Shown here one piece after another: positions 23,292 to 30,853 of a DNA stretch of 31,159 nt (within the stretch, counting starts at the first letter, position 1; every line of letters begins with the position of its first letter). The notes beneath the pieces were generated by a model. It worked only from the letters and a program-made list of their open reading frames with translations, was not told the origin of the DNA and ran no database searches. The stretch lies in the IMG/VR virus record IMGVR_UViG_3300010373_001365, positions 1-31,159 of that record. One strand, given 5' to 3'. Source of the stretch: a virus. A program made the translations under genes and the position numbers.

Positions 23292-23741
23292 ATGGAAGGC
23301 TTAACCGTCCAAGGCGACCGGCAAGTAATCAGCAAGCTCCATGACTTGGAGAATAAGGTTGCTCGTCGGCATCTTCGCACGGCTCTACGCGCCGGGGCAG
23401 CACCAATCCGTGACGCGGCCAAAGCCGATGCTCCTTCCCGCACCGGCCTACTCGCCAGCGAGATCAAGATTAAGGCTGGACGCAGCGGCGGGGGCATCGT
23501 CTCCGTGATGGTGACGATAGGCAAGAAAGCCTTCTATGGGGCCTTCGTCAATAGTGGCCACTTCCTAGGCCACCGTCTGCGGGGGAAGTTCAACGAGAAG
23601 AATTACCATCAAGCGAGTCTCGCAGCCGGCAGGAAGTTTGTGCCGGGCAAGCACTTCATGGACCGGGCCTATGAGTCCAAGAAGCGTGAGGCGGTGGATA
23701 TCACCCAGAAGACCCTATTCGATCTGATCGAGCAGGAATAG
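23292..23741 (+). CDS. Neck / head-tail joining protein (HK97 gp10-like)
   Basis: The 149-residue protein has the HK97-gp10 family pattern: VQGDRQVISKLHDLENKVARRHLRTALRAGAAPIRDAAKADAPSRTGLLASEIKI, then VSVMVTIGKKAFYGAFVNSGH and, near the end, FVPGKHFMDRAYESKKREAV. It connects head and tail or completes the tail tip. It starts at a TAATTATG junction. Positioned between closure and tail-terminator genes, as usual. Confidence 0.9.
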   Translation: MEGLTVQGDRQVISKLHDLENKVARRHLRTALRAGAAPIRDAAKADAPSRTGLLASEIKIKAGRSGGGIVSVMVTIGKKAFYGAFVNSGHFLGHRLRGKFNEKNYHQASLAAGRKFVPGKHFMDRAYESKKREAVDITQKTLFDLIEQE

Positions 23742-23754
23742 GCAAATCTTCTGT

Positions 23755-24327
23755 ATGGGCAATCTCACCGACTCTAATGGTAGTCCCGTGGTCAGTTTCT
23801 CGGATTTCCGGGTCATCAACAATTCCGAAGTGCAGGTTATCGACCCTGTTGTCTGCCAGCCGCATCCCGATGTTCTCAACTCCGACCGTCTCAAGGACCT
23901 GCGAGGATTAGGCCGGGCGATCTATGCGCAGTTGTCTTCTGATCCGATCATCAAAGAGGCAATCTGTGAGGCGATCTTTCCTCTGGCAAGTCCCCAGGTC
24001 GGGCAGTTCTATCCCTGCATCGTCTACGCCTGTAGTGCGATGGTGCCGGATTACACGATGGATGGGCCAAGCGGTTTAGTAACGCAGACGGTGACGGTCA
24101 CGGCTCTGGCCAAGGACTATGGCACGATGGATGAATTGGCGGGGGCGGTCTTCAACTGTCTGGATTTCGGGGATGGGGATTGGGGAGGAATTATTGTCCA
24201 GGGATGTTTCTATCGGGGAGAGACAGAGCAGATCGAGGCTTTGCAGGCGGTGGGCGTCGAGAGCGATGTCTACGAGCGGAGCATGGTCTTTGAGGTTTTC
24301 TATAACCAACCCTCTCTCGTTCAATAG
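23755..24327 (+). CDS. Tail terminator / completion protein (DUF3168-like)
   Basis: The 190-residue protein caps the tail tube. Residues ~50-185 (GRAIYAQLSSDPIIKEAICEAIFPLASPQVGQFYPCIVYACSA, PSGLVTQTVTVTALAKDYGTMDELAGAVFNCLD) fit the DUF3168 pattern. The first ~45 residues (MGNLTDSNGSPVVSFSDFRV) are extra. The start follows the previous stop by 13 bases, GCAAATCTTCTGT, with no Shine-Dalgarno. The order before the tail tube gene agrees with the role. Confidence 0.8.
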   Translation: MGNLTDSNGSPVVSFSDFRVINNSEVQVIDPVVCQPHPDVLNSDRLKDLRGLGRAIYAQLSSDPIIKEAICEAIFPLASPQVGQFYPCIVYACSAMVPDYTMDGPSGLVTQTVTVTALAKDYGTMDELAGAVFNCLDFGDGDWGGIIVQGCFYRGETEQIEALQAVGVESDVYERSMVFEVFYNQPSLVQ

Positions 24328-24344
24328 GAAATGTCCGGTGCAAA

Positions 24345-24370
24345 CCTAGTGAAAACAGTTATTCACTAGG
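24345..24370 (+). promoter_or_regulatory. Hairpin overlapping the Shine-Dalgarno of the tail tube gene
   Basis: CCTAGTGAA (24345-24353) and TTCACTAGG (24362-24370) form a perfect 9-bp stem with an 8-base loop. The right arm holds the AGG of the AGGAG ribosome-binding site in front of the ATG at 24378. Folding would limit ribosome access. Confidence 0.6.
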
Positions 24371-24377
24371 AGCACGA

Positions 24378-24794
24378 ATGTCTAAGTCTGCCGGAATCAT
24401 TGGTAAGCATTCAACTCTGGGATACGGGGCGGATGGCGACACTGCTCCAGGATCATTCACGCTGGTTGGAGAATTCCTCTCAGGTTCGCTCCCGAAGCGG
24501 AAGGTTGCCACAGATGATGTCACTCATATGACTTCGGATGGCGACACCCGCGAGTATGTATTGGGTGATATCGAGCCGGGTGAAGTAAATGTCACGATCA
24601 ACTACACGGCCGCCAGCAATGCGATTCTGGAACCAATGATTGGTGTCTTTTACTGGTGGCAGATCACTCTTCCTGACACTCACACCTATACCTTCCGTGG
24701 TGGCATCACCGACTACGAAGGCAACGTGGAGATCGACAAGAAGATTGCGATTAAGTTCGCCATCAAGGTCAGTGGCCCCGTGACTTACGAATAA
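24378..24794 (+). CDS. Major tail tube protein
   Basis: The 138-residue protein probably stacks in rings to form the tail tube. It is beta-rich with one acidic helix region: SKSAGIIGKHSTLGYGADGD, VGEFLSGSLPKRKVATDDVTHMTSDGDTREYVLGDIEPGEVNVTINY, then GNVEIDKKIAIKFAIKVSGPV. That pattern and the size fit small siphovirus tail tube proteins. It is followed by the frameshifting chaperone pair and the tape measure gene, the standard order. It has one of the few strong Shine-Dalgarno sites in the virion block, within a hairpin. Confidence 0.88.
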   Translation: MSKSAGIIGKHSTLGYGADGDTAPGSFTLVGEFLSGSLPKRKVATDDVTHMTSDGDTREYVLGDIEPGEVNVTINYTAASNAILEPMIGVFYWWQITLPDTHTYTFRGGITDYEGNVEIDKKIAIKFAIKVSGPVTYE

Positions 24795-24838
24795 TCGAAC
24801 CCCGATAACCTCGACAAAAGACATCCAAGGAGAAAACA

Positions 24839-25237
24839 GTGGGTAAAGAACTACGCGATTCCATCCTCGCAGCCAAGGACATGCCCGAACCGGTCAAAGT
24901 TCCTGTCCCGGAATGGGGTAAGGATGTCTGGATCAAGGTGATGTCCGGCACCGAGCGTGATGCACTGGACGCCGAGAATTTCCAGTTCGTGGATAAGGAA
25001 GTGAAGATCAACCGGGAGAACGGGCGGGCTCGGCTCTTGGTCCGATGCCTCTGTGATGAATTGGGTCGTCGTTTGTTCTCCGATGCCGATGCCGTGCTGC
25101 TTGGTGGGAAGAAGCATGATGTCTTGGACCGGCTCTACGACATTGCCCAGAAGGTCAATAAGCTGGACGCGGAGAGCATCAAGGACCTATCAAAAAACTC
25201 CGAGGCCGGACAGAGCGGCAGTTCTATCTCCGCCTAA
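24839..25237 (+). CDS. Tail assembly chaperone, short form (gpG-like)
   Basis: The 132-residue protein begins at GTG 24839 with AAGGAG about seven bases upstream. It starts GKELRDSILAAKDMPEPVKVPVPEWGKDVWIKVMSGTERDALDAEN, a pattern of phage tail-assembly chaperones that coat the tape measure protein. Near codon 118 a slippery A AAA AAC precedes the C-terminal LSKNSEAGQSGSSISA, which is the non-shifted end. Ribosomes that slip make the longer fusion. Location between tail tube and tape measure is typical. Confidence 0.9.
   Translation: MGKELRDSILAAKDMPEPVKVPVPEWGKDVWIKVMSGTERDALDAENFQFVDKEVKINRENGRARLLVRCLCDELGRRLFSDADAVLLGGKKHDVLDRLYDIAQKVNKLDAESIKDLSKNSEAGQSGSSISA
25192..25198 (+). other. 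Programmed -1 frameshift site A AAA AAC
   Basis: In the frame of the short chaperone the bases read tcA AAA AAC, the X XXY YYZ heptamer used for -1 slips. AAGGA at 25181-25185 lies six bases upstream, like the stimulating SD element of dnaX, and a small GCCG/CGGC hairpin (25205-25219) starts seven bases downstream. Confidence 0.88.
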
Positions 25238-25455
25238 GTCGGGAGATGGGAATACCCGTCCGGCAAATCCTTGAGCAATTCAACTCAGTAGAGCTCTCGG
25301 AGCTCATGGCGTTTGATCAGATCGAGCCAATGCTAGATCGGCGTCTCGAATTCCTGTTCGCACATCTTTGCGCAGTGCTCGTCAACTGCCACCGCACCGA
25401 GGACCAATCCCCAGCCTCATTCAAAGATTTCTTGTTGTGGACTGAGACGGAGTAA
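25198..25455 (+). CDS. Tail assembly chaperone, frameshift extension (gpGT-like fusion)
   Basis: After a -1 slip, translation continues from 25198 as LRGRTERQFYLRLSREMGIPVRQILEQ, then FNSVELSELMAFDQIEPMLDRRLEF, to the stop at 25455. This is the classic tail-chaperone T part (FYLRLxREMG...LSEWMAYDQLEP). The complete fusion is join(24839..25198,25198..25455), about 205 residues. An ATG at 25246 inside the part is probably not an independent start, since conserved residues (FYLRLSRE) lie before it. Confidence 0.88.
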   Translation, partial: LRGRTERQFYLRLSREMGIPVRQILEQFNSVELSELMAFDQIEPMLDRRLEFLFAHLCAVLVNCHRTEDQSPASFKDFLLWTETE

Positions 25456-25458
25456 ACC

Positions 25459-27237
25459 ATGGCCAGCGCCGGAATAATTAATGTCGTCCTTTCCGCCAGC
25501 ACGGACATGTTCACGTCTGGATTCAAGAAAGCAGAATCCACCATCCAATCTCTAGCCGGCACCGCCAAGTCTGCGGCGGGTGCCATCCTCTCTCCAATGG
25601 GTGCTCTGACTGGCATCGCTGCCGGTGGCGGCATGGCGATGATGCTCAAGTCCACCATGGAGAACATCGAGCAGCAGGCCAGACTTGCCCAGAGGATGGG
25701 TGTCTCTGTCGAAGTGATGAACGGCCTGCAACACGCAGCCAAGATGGTTAGCGTGGATGCCGAAGAACTCACCCATGGTCTGGACCACATGGAAAAGACC
25801 CTTGGGGAAGTGGCATCCGGCAGCGGCCCACAGGCAGCAGCAGTAATTGCCCACTTGGGGCTCGATGCGAAGAAGCTGGCGGATGAATCCCCGGATAAAG
25901 CATTGCTTGAAATCGCGGATGGTCTGTCCAAGGTCCATAACGTCTCGGAGCAGGCAGCGGCAGCAGGGCAATTATTCGGCGAACGCATGGCCGGGCGGCT
26001 TGTTCCATTGCTTTCCCAGGGGAGTGCGGGCATCACCAAGTTTGTGGAGGAAGCAAAGAAGCTCAATCCATCCCTCAATGATGTGAACGCGCAGAAGGTC
26101 ATTGCCGCGAATCAGGCCATTGAGAAGATGCAGGATGCCTTTACTGGCGTGGTGCAGACGGTGGCAATACAGCTTGCTCCGTGGATGGAGGCAGCGGCAG
26201 ATAAGGTTGTGGCTTTCGGCACCAAGGGACAGGGTGCTGCCGGATATGTCGTTGACGGTTTTGGTTGGGTCTTAAAGGCCATTGCCAAGTCCGCGGATTT
26301 TCTGGAGGCGGGAGAAGCTGCTTGGCAGATGTATCAGTATGCCGGGGCCGAGGCGGATGTGGCAATCCTCAAGGGAATTTCCTATGTCCTAGATGGTTTG
26401 GATTGGCTGCTCAAGAAGGTTGGTGTCACTGCAACTGGTTGGGGAAATGCCACGCGGCAGATGGCTGCTGACATTGACAAGATCGGTCAGGATGCCTTCC
26501 TGAAAGCGGGCGAGCATTGGGACAACTTCATGAAGGGGAGGAATTCCAAGGCCGCGGATAACTGGATTCAGAACTTCAAAGACGGGCACGACAAAGCAGC
26601 CCAGGCGGCGGCGGAGTCGGCACGCGCCACGGCAGGAGCGGCCAATAACGCCGACAAGTATGCCCAGGCTTGGCAGAAAGCCCAGGAGAACGCACAGAAG
26701 GTAGTCTCGACGCTCGCGGAGCTTAAGAAGGCCAACGACACCTTCGGGATGTCTGAAGGCCAGAAGAAGATGTATGACTTGAAACAGCTTGGGGCCACAG
26801 CCGACCAGATGCAACAGGCACAGATGCTCCAGCAATCCCTTGATGCCAAGGAAGAGGAGAAGAAGCGAGTTGATGAACTCAAAGAGAAGATGAAATCCAT
26901 GTGGCAGGAGGCCATGACGCCGCAGCAGAAATACCAGGAGGCTCTGGACCAGATTCATCAGGCGATGTTGCGGAACATCATTACGCAGGATCAGGCCAAC
27001 CAATTATCGAAGAAGGCAGCGGCGGAATTGAATAAGGCGGAGCCCAACAAGAAGGCGACTGCCGAGCAGTACTTCTCTAGCTTCACCGTCCGCAATAATG
27101 GGGGGAATGATCCAACGGTTGATCTCTCTCGCCAACAGCTTACCGAGCAGCAGAAGCAGACCAAAACCCTTGGGGATATCTATGGATTGTTCCAGCAGGG
27201 TAATGGTCCGGTGATGCTTAGCATTTCTAGCAATTAG
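25459..27237 (+). CDS. Tail tape measure protein, short
   Basis: The 592-residue protein sets tail length. It starts MASAGIINVVLSASTDMFTSGFKKAESTIQSLAGTA and has a hydrophobic segment at ~38-64 (GAILSPMGALTGIAAGGG). A TMP-type region follows (LAQRMGVSVEVMNGLQHAAKMV...LLEIADGLSKVHNVSEQAAAAGQLFGER), then long coiled-coil/Ala-Gln-rich helices (DELKEKMKSMWQEAMTPQQKYQEALDQ). At about 0.15 nm per residue the tail would be roughly 90 nm, which is inference. The C-terminus (QQLTEQQKQTKTLGDIYGLF) is a common tape-measure end. Confidence 0.92.
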   Translation: MASAGIINVVLSASTDMFTSGFKKAESTIQSLAGTAKSAAGAILSPMGALTGIAAGGGMAMMLKSTMENIEQQARLAQRMGVSVEVMNGLQHAAKMVSVDAEELTHGLDHMEKTLGEVASGSGPQAAAVIAHLGLDAKKLADESPDKALLEIADGLSKVHNVSEQAAAAGQLFGERMAGRLVPLLSQGSAGITKFVEEAKKLNPSLNDVNAQKVIAANQAIEKMQDAFTGVVQTVAIQLAPWMEAAADKVVAFGTKGQGAAGYVVDGFGWVLKAIAKSADFLEAGEAAWQMYQYAGAEADVAILKGISYVLDGLDWLLKKVGVTATGWGNATRQMAADIDKIGQDAFLKAGEHWDNFMKGRNSKAADNWIQNFKDGHDKAAQAAAESARATAGAANNADKYAQAWQKAQENAQKVVSTLAELKKANDTFGMSEGQKKMYDLKQLGATADQMQQAQMLQQSLDAKEEEKKRVDELKEKMKSMWQEAMTPQQKYQEALDQIHQAMLRNIITQDQANQLSKKAAAELNKAEPNKKATAEQYFSSFTVRNNGGNDPTVDLSRQQLTEQQKQTKTLGDIYGLFQQGNGPVMLSISSN

Positions 27238-27257
27238 TCTCCCATCAAACGTCTTGT

Positions 27258-28163
27258 ATGGCAGTCATTCAGCTTGATAAGATGTGGGATGGGGCCAAAT
27301 CCGTCGCCACGCTCGCTCCCGATGGCACTATCGCGGATCAAGAGACTGAAATCTGGTTTGTCAGGGTGGATGATCCTGACAACTGGATTCCGGCTCTGGC
27401 TCGTTCCGCACCTGGAATTCCCCAAGTAGGGGATGTGCATCCGCTTGCTCCGACTTGGCTTCGCGTGCGGCAGACGGATTGCGAGCGAGTCGCCAAGCAC
27501 CGTGACCTGTACAAAATTACTGTCACCTACGGCACGCAGCCCGAGAATTCCTCTAAGACTGAATCCGGCAAATGGTATGTGCAGGTGCAGAGCACCGGGG
27601 TGGAGAGACAAATACCGCAACACGAGGACCGCAACGGCAAGCCGATTGTGAACTCTGCTAGCGATCCTTTCGAGCCACCACTTAATAGAATCTTCTACGA
27701 TGCCGCCATCTCGGTGAACTTCAACATCGTCCCAGACCTGTTGGATATCCAAACACTGGAAAGCTTGCGTGGCATGGTCAATTCCACGCAGGTAACGCTC
27801 ACGATTTACGGGAAGAAGATGATTTATCCGCCGAACACACTGCTGATGGCTAAGGCGGATTGGTCAACGCAGGTCGGCTATGGAATCTCCTTCTTTTCGG
27901 TTTCCATAGTCCTGCATTACCGCCGGCTCAATTCAGACGGCAGCGGCGGCTGGACTTATCAACTGGTGGATCAGGGATATAACCAGAAGGGCCCTAATGA
28001 CACCAAATCCAAGCGAATTACAGACGGTAATAGCCTCGAAAAGACAACCATTACTTACCTCGATGGTCATGGAATGCCCTTAGCTGATGGAGCCAAGGCT
28101 GTCCATATGGATTTCGACATCCAGTATCAAGCAGACCTCAACGTGATTTTGGCAGATGTGTAA
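27258..28163 (+). CDS. Unknown tail protein
   Basis: The 301-residue protein starts at ATG 27258, after the tape measure gene, with a TCTCCCATCAAACGTCTTGT spacer instead of a Shine-Dalgarno. It is a mixed beta protein (ETEIWFVRVDDPDNWIPALA, YKITVTYGTQPENSSKTESGKWYVQVQ, YDAAISVNFNIVPDLLDIQ). Position corresponds to the distal tail or tip genes, but no such family is recognisable. It joins the next gene at TAATG. Confidence 0.7.
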   Translation: MAVIQLDKMWDGAKSVATLAPDGTIADQETEIWFVRVDDPDNWIPALARSAPGIPQVGDVHPLAPTWLRVRQTDCERVAKHRDLYKITVTYGTQPENSSKTESGKWYVQVQSTGVERQIPQHEDRNGKPIVNSASDPFEPPLNRIFYDAAISVNFNIVPDLLDIQTLESLRGMVNSTQVTLTIYGKKMIYPPNTLLMAKADWSTQVGYGISFFSVSIVLHYRRLNSDGSGGWTYQLVDQGYNQKGPNDTKSKRITDGNSLEKTTITYLDGHGMPLADGAKAVHMDFDIQYQADLNVILADV

Positions 28164-28762
28164 TGGCCGGACAAAACCACAAGCAGCCTGCTGTCTTCGA
28201 TGTTGACACCGCCAAGATGGTGCTCGATGCCGTTCGTCGTGTATCGGGCGACCAGCAATTCGCTACCAACCAATTTAGCACGAGACGCCCAAGAGCACCC
28301 GTCAATCCCTTCTTCTGGGCCAAGATAACGGGTAACGCTTCGATCTCCGGCAGCGGCGGGCCATTCAAGTATTCCTACACCGAGCAAGTCAGAAATCAGA
28401 ATGGGTGGCAGGACGCTACTAATCCGAAGACGGGGGATGTATCTGCATCAACGACGAACGGGGATGGTTCACGGGCAGCGGTCTTCTGGGCAATCAATCC
28501 TGGTGATGCGACTGGCTCGACTGCCACGGCGCTGGCCAACGGCACTATCGTTTTTATCAACGTAACTTTCGATGCCGACTCCTTCCCGTATTACACGATT
28601 GTGAACACTCAGCCCGGCACCGTTAATGTGAACATCGTCACAGATGTCTCTTGGGATGGGAGCAATCTCCAGGAAACCAAGACTCCCGCCACACTATTCG
28701 GATCGACCGGCACCCCGAGCACGACCACCATCACCGGCACCACGGATTGCCCCACAGCATGA
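28163..28762 (+). CDS. Unknown tail or virion protein
   Basis: The 199-residue protein starts at a TAATG junction with the previous gene. The first ~55 residues are helical and basic (VDTAKMVLDAVRRVSGDQQF); the rest is a Thr/Asn/Gly-rich beta domain (WAKITGNASISGSGGPFKYSYTEQV, ATALANGTIVFINVTFDADSFPYYTI). It ends in TPSTTTITGTTDCPTA. Its stop overlaps the next ATG (ATGA), so the three distal tail genes are co-translated. No family recognised. Confidence 0.65.
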   Translation: MAGQNHKQPAVFDVDTAKMVLDAVRRVSGDQQFATNQFSTRRPRAPVNPFFWAKITGNASISGSGGPFKYSYTEQVRNQNGWQDATNPKTGDVSASTTNGDGSRAAVFWAINPGDATGSTATALANGTIVFINVTFDADSFPYYTIVNTQPGTVNVNIVTDVSWDGSNLQETKTPATLFGSTGTPSTTTITGTTDCPTA

Positions 28763-30075
28763 GCAATTTACTCCGGCGAGGCTCACAACTTCTGGCGAAG
28801 AGCGGCGTGCTAATGAACGACGCCAATGGTTGCGCATGCTGCGGCGGCGGAGGCGGCGGCTGTGGCGGCTGTCCGACCGTCAACGCGATTCGAGTCGATC
28901 TCGATTTCTCCATCTGCACCGGATGCTTTGCCACTTGCTATGAATTCGGGGATGGGGGATCTGTCTCCACCAAGCGAATTCGTGATATATCCGGCTCTTA
29001 CTGTGTCCCTTGCGGTGTTGCCACGGCTTTCGACCTTGGTCACTCGTCACCGTTCTTCGAACTCTACGATGATTTCAACTGTGCTGGCTTCCCGCACAGT
29101 GAATTCACCAGCAGCGTCGCCTGGATCGAGATTTATGCCAACATCGTCAGCGGGCAGTGGATCGTAGACGTATCAATCCATATAGGTGGTGGTGGCGCGG
29201 ACCCGATATCAGGTGGGCATGAGCCAGATACTTATAAGGGCACGGCAGCGGCAAGCTGCACTGATTCGGCGACACTTGCCCCATATGCCGGTAGCGATTG
29301 GTCCTGCGATGTCGGCCCGTCTTTTTGCCCGCCAGAGTGGGGGCCGAGCACTTGGCCACAGAATTATTATTCCGTGAATTCCATCACGGTAACCCCCAAT
29401 GGCTGCACGCTTCCAGTGGGCAGCAGCAGTTCGAGTGGGCCGTTCGAGAGCGACAGCAGCCAAAGCTCCGCGAGTTCCGCCAGCAGTTTAAGTTCAGCCA
29501 GTAGCCAGAGCTCTCAAAGCAGTCTGAGTTCCAACAGCAGTAGCAGTCCGGAAAGTCTGTCGTCTGCTAGCTTGGTGTCGTCTGGTGGTCACATTATCAT
29601 CGGTGGGGTATCCTCCGCGAGCAGCCAATCCCACTCCAGTGTTTTCTTCCTGCCGGAACCAGAAATGATTAGAGCGAGCAGTCAATCAAGCTCCAGTCTG
29701 CTTCTGCCAAAGCCCGGAATTGTTGTTTCCCAACGCAAGATCATTCTTCCGGACGATCCGGTAAGGAAAACCAGAGCCTCGAAAGAAGTGTGGGGGCCGG
29801 CGCTGTGGTCATTGCTCCACAACCGGCCAGATGTCTACGATGGAATCCCATCCCTAGAACTCAAATGGCTGGAGCGGCAGTTTCGCCGGACGATTCCCTG
29901 TGGGGAATGTCGCGACCATTGGGACAGGCTCTACCTTCTGCATCCACCGGATTTAAGCTCGGATGAAACTTACTTCGCATGGACAGTCGCTATGCACAAC
30001 GAGGTGAACAAGTTTGTGAAAAAGCCGGTGATGCGTTTGGAGGATGCGAAAGAGAAGTATGGCAGGAATCGATAG
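28759..30075 (+). CDS. Ser-rich virion protein with C-terminal Erv/ALR-type sulfhydryl oxidase domain
   Basis: From the ATG at 28759 (ATGA overlap with the previous stop) the protein has 438 residues. Residues ~24-38 are a Cys/Gly patch (CACCGGGGGGCGGC). Residues ~40-215 are a Cys-containing beta region (CTGCFATC, YCVPCG, CDVGPSFCPPEW). Residues ~220-325 are a Ser/Gln-rich linker (SSQSSQSSLSSNSSSS). Residues ~342-435 fit Erv1/ALR flavoprotein oxidases: VWGPALWSLLH, IPCGECRDHW with the redox CxxC at 381/384, FAWTVAMHNEVNKFVKKPVM with the FAD-contacting HNxVN at 413-417. Erv/ALR enzymes make disulfides using FAD and oxygen. A virion protein carrying such a domain is unusual. Confidence 0.75.
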   Translation: MSNLLRRGSQLLAKSGVLMNDANGCACCGGGGGGCGGCPTVNAIRVDLDFSICTGCFATCYEFGDGGSVSTKRIRDISGSYCVPCGVATAFDLGHSSPFFELYDDFNCAGFPHSEFTSSVAWIEIYANIVSGQWIVDVSIHIGGGGADPISGGHEPDTYKGTAAASCTDSATLAPYAGSDWSCDVGPSFCPPEWGPSTWPQNYYSVNSITVTPNGCTLPVGSSSSSGPFESDSSQSSASSASSLSSASSQSSQSSLSSNSSSSPESLSSASLVSSGGHIIIGGVSSASSQSHSSVFFLPEPEMIRASSQSSSSLLLPKPGIVVSQRKIILPDDPVRKTRASKEVWGPALWSLLHNRPDVYDGIPSLELKWLERQFRRTIPCGECRDHWDRLYLLHPPDLSSDETYFAWTVAMHNEVNKFVKKPVMRLEDAKEKYGRNR

Positions 30076-30180
30076 AAGTGTGTCGGGCATAGAGCCGCGA
30101 TGAAGTATCCGGACAAGGGTAAAGCGGGTAGCCATCCCCATTCCTCGCCCTAGTTTGAACACCGACACATTTATACAGCA

Positions 30181-30226
30181 AGGCCCCGGCGACCAATCCC
30201 AAGGTCTGCCGGGGCCTCGTTTCTTC
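30181..30226. terminator. Terminator between convergent genes
   Basis: AGGCCCCGGC (30181-30190) and GCCGGGGCCT (30208-30217) are a perfect 10-bp stem with a 17-base loop, followed by CGTTTCTTC. It ends the plus-strand virion operon and may also serve the convergent minus-strand gene. The rest of 30076-30224 shows no gene. Confidence 0.75.
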
Positions 30227-30785
30227 AGTGGAATGCTTCTGCGGGGGCTGAGTGCCGCACGAAAATCTTGGTGGTGTAGAACGATTGAATCACGTCGTTT
30301 TTATCAACCAAGAAATGGAATGTGTAATCACCCCAACTGCCGGCATCCGCATTGACCCTGAAATGTCGCAGATCGCCACTCGACTCGTCCAGGTAGGCTA
30401 TGTCGTTTGGTAGAACCACACGATACGACTTCATCTTTTCCACGGCTTCAGCCAGCTTCATACCCACCACATGCGCCTTGAAATCCTGCATCTGTTGCCT
30501 GGCCTGATCTTCGGTAGTAGGGGGCGGTGGGGCCGACTTTGCTAGCTGCTGGCGGAGGGTGGCTAGCTGTTGCTTGAGATTCGCAATCTCTCCCTCCTGT
30601 TGCCTGATCTGCTTTTGGAGGGCCTCGACTTCCGCGTTGGTCAGTGTCGTCGGCTGTGTGGCCGCGACTTCGCGGGCGTGCGTCTTGGCCGCAAGCCTGC
30701 TCTGGGCTTCCTGAACACTGATCTGTGCAACGGAGGGCACGGCGAACGCAGCGAGAATACCGACGAACAGCATTACGCGAATCAT
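30225..30785 (-). CDS. Exported coiled-coil protein, unknown
   Basis: The 186-residue protein starts at the ATG at 30785, with AAGGAG about seven bases upstream; longer in-frame starts are rejected on that basis. Residues 1-21 (MIRVMLFVGILAAFAVPSVA) are a signal peptide with a likely cut after SVA. A coiled coil follows (ALQKQIRQQEGEIANLKQQL at ~50-85), then a Pro-rich linker (KSAPPPPTTE) and a small C-terminal domain (VVLPNDIAYLDESSGDLRHF...FHFLVDKNDVIQSFYTTKIF). The opposite strand and the independent terminator suggest a lysogenic conversion gene, or host DNA if the prophage ends nearby. Confidence 0.75.
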   Translation of the reverse strand: MIRVMLFVGILAAFAVPSVAQISVQEAQSRLAAKTHAREVAATQPTTLTNAEVEALQKQIRQQEGEIANLKQQLATLRQQLAKSAPPPPTTEDQARQQMQDFKAHVVGMKLAEAVEKMKSYRVVLPNDIAYLDESSGDLRHFRVNADAGSWGDYTFHFLVDKNDVIQSFYTTKIFVRHSAPAEAFH

Positions 30786-30853
30786 AATTGCTCCTTGCCC
30801 AATAGGGCGAAAGCTGTCATTGGAACAGAGGCATGGCCCACACATAATTCCCC

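Noticed and set aside
25246-25455. Independent 69-residue gene starting at ATG 25246
   Set aside because: The conserved chaperone sequence starts before this ATG and is reached by the -1 frameshift.
25317-26102. 261-codon minus-strand frame opposite the tape measure gene
   Set aside because: Antisense to a strongly supported gene with repetitive Ala/Ser composition, a typical shadow.
28826-29167. Overlapping plus-strand frames in the Ser/Cys-rich gene
   Set aside because: They result from GC-rich repeated codons (ggc, agc) that keep other frames open.
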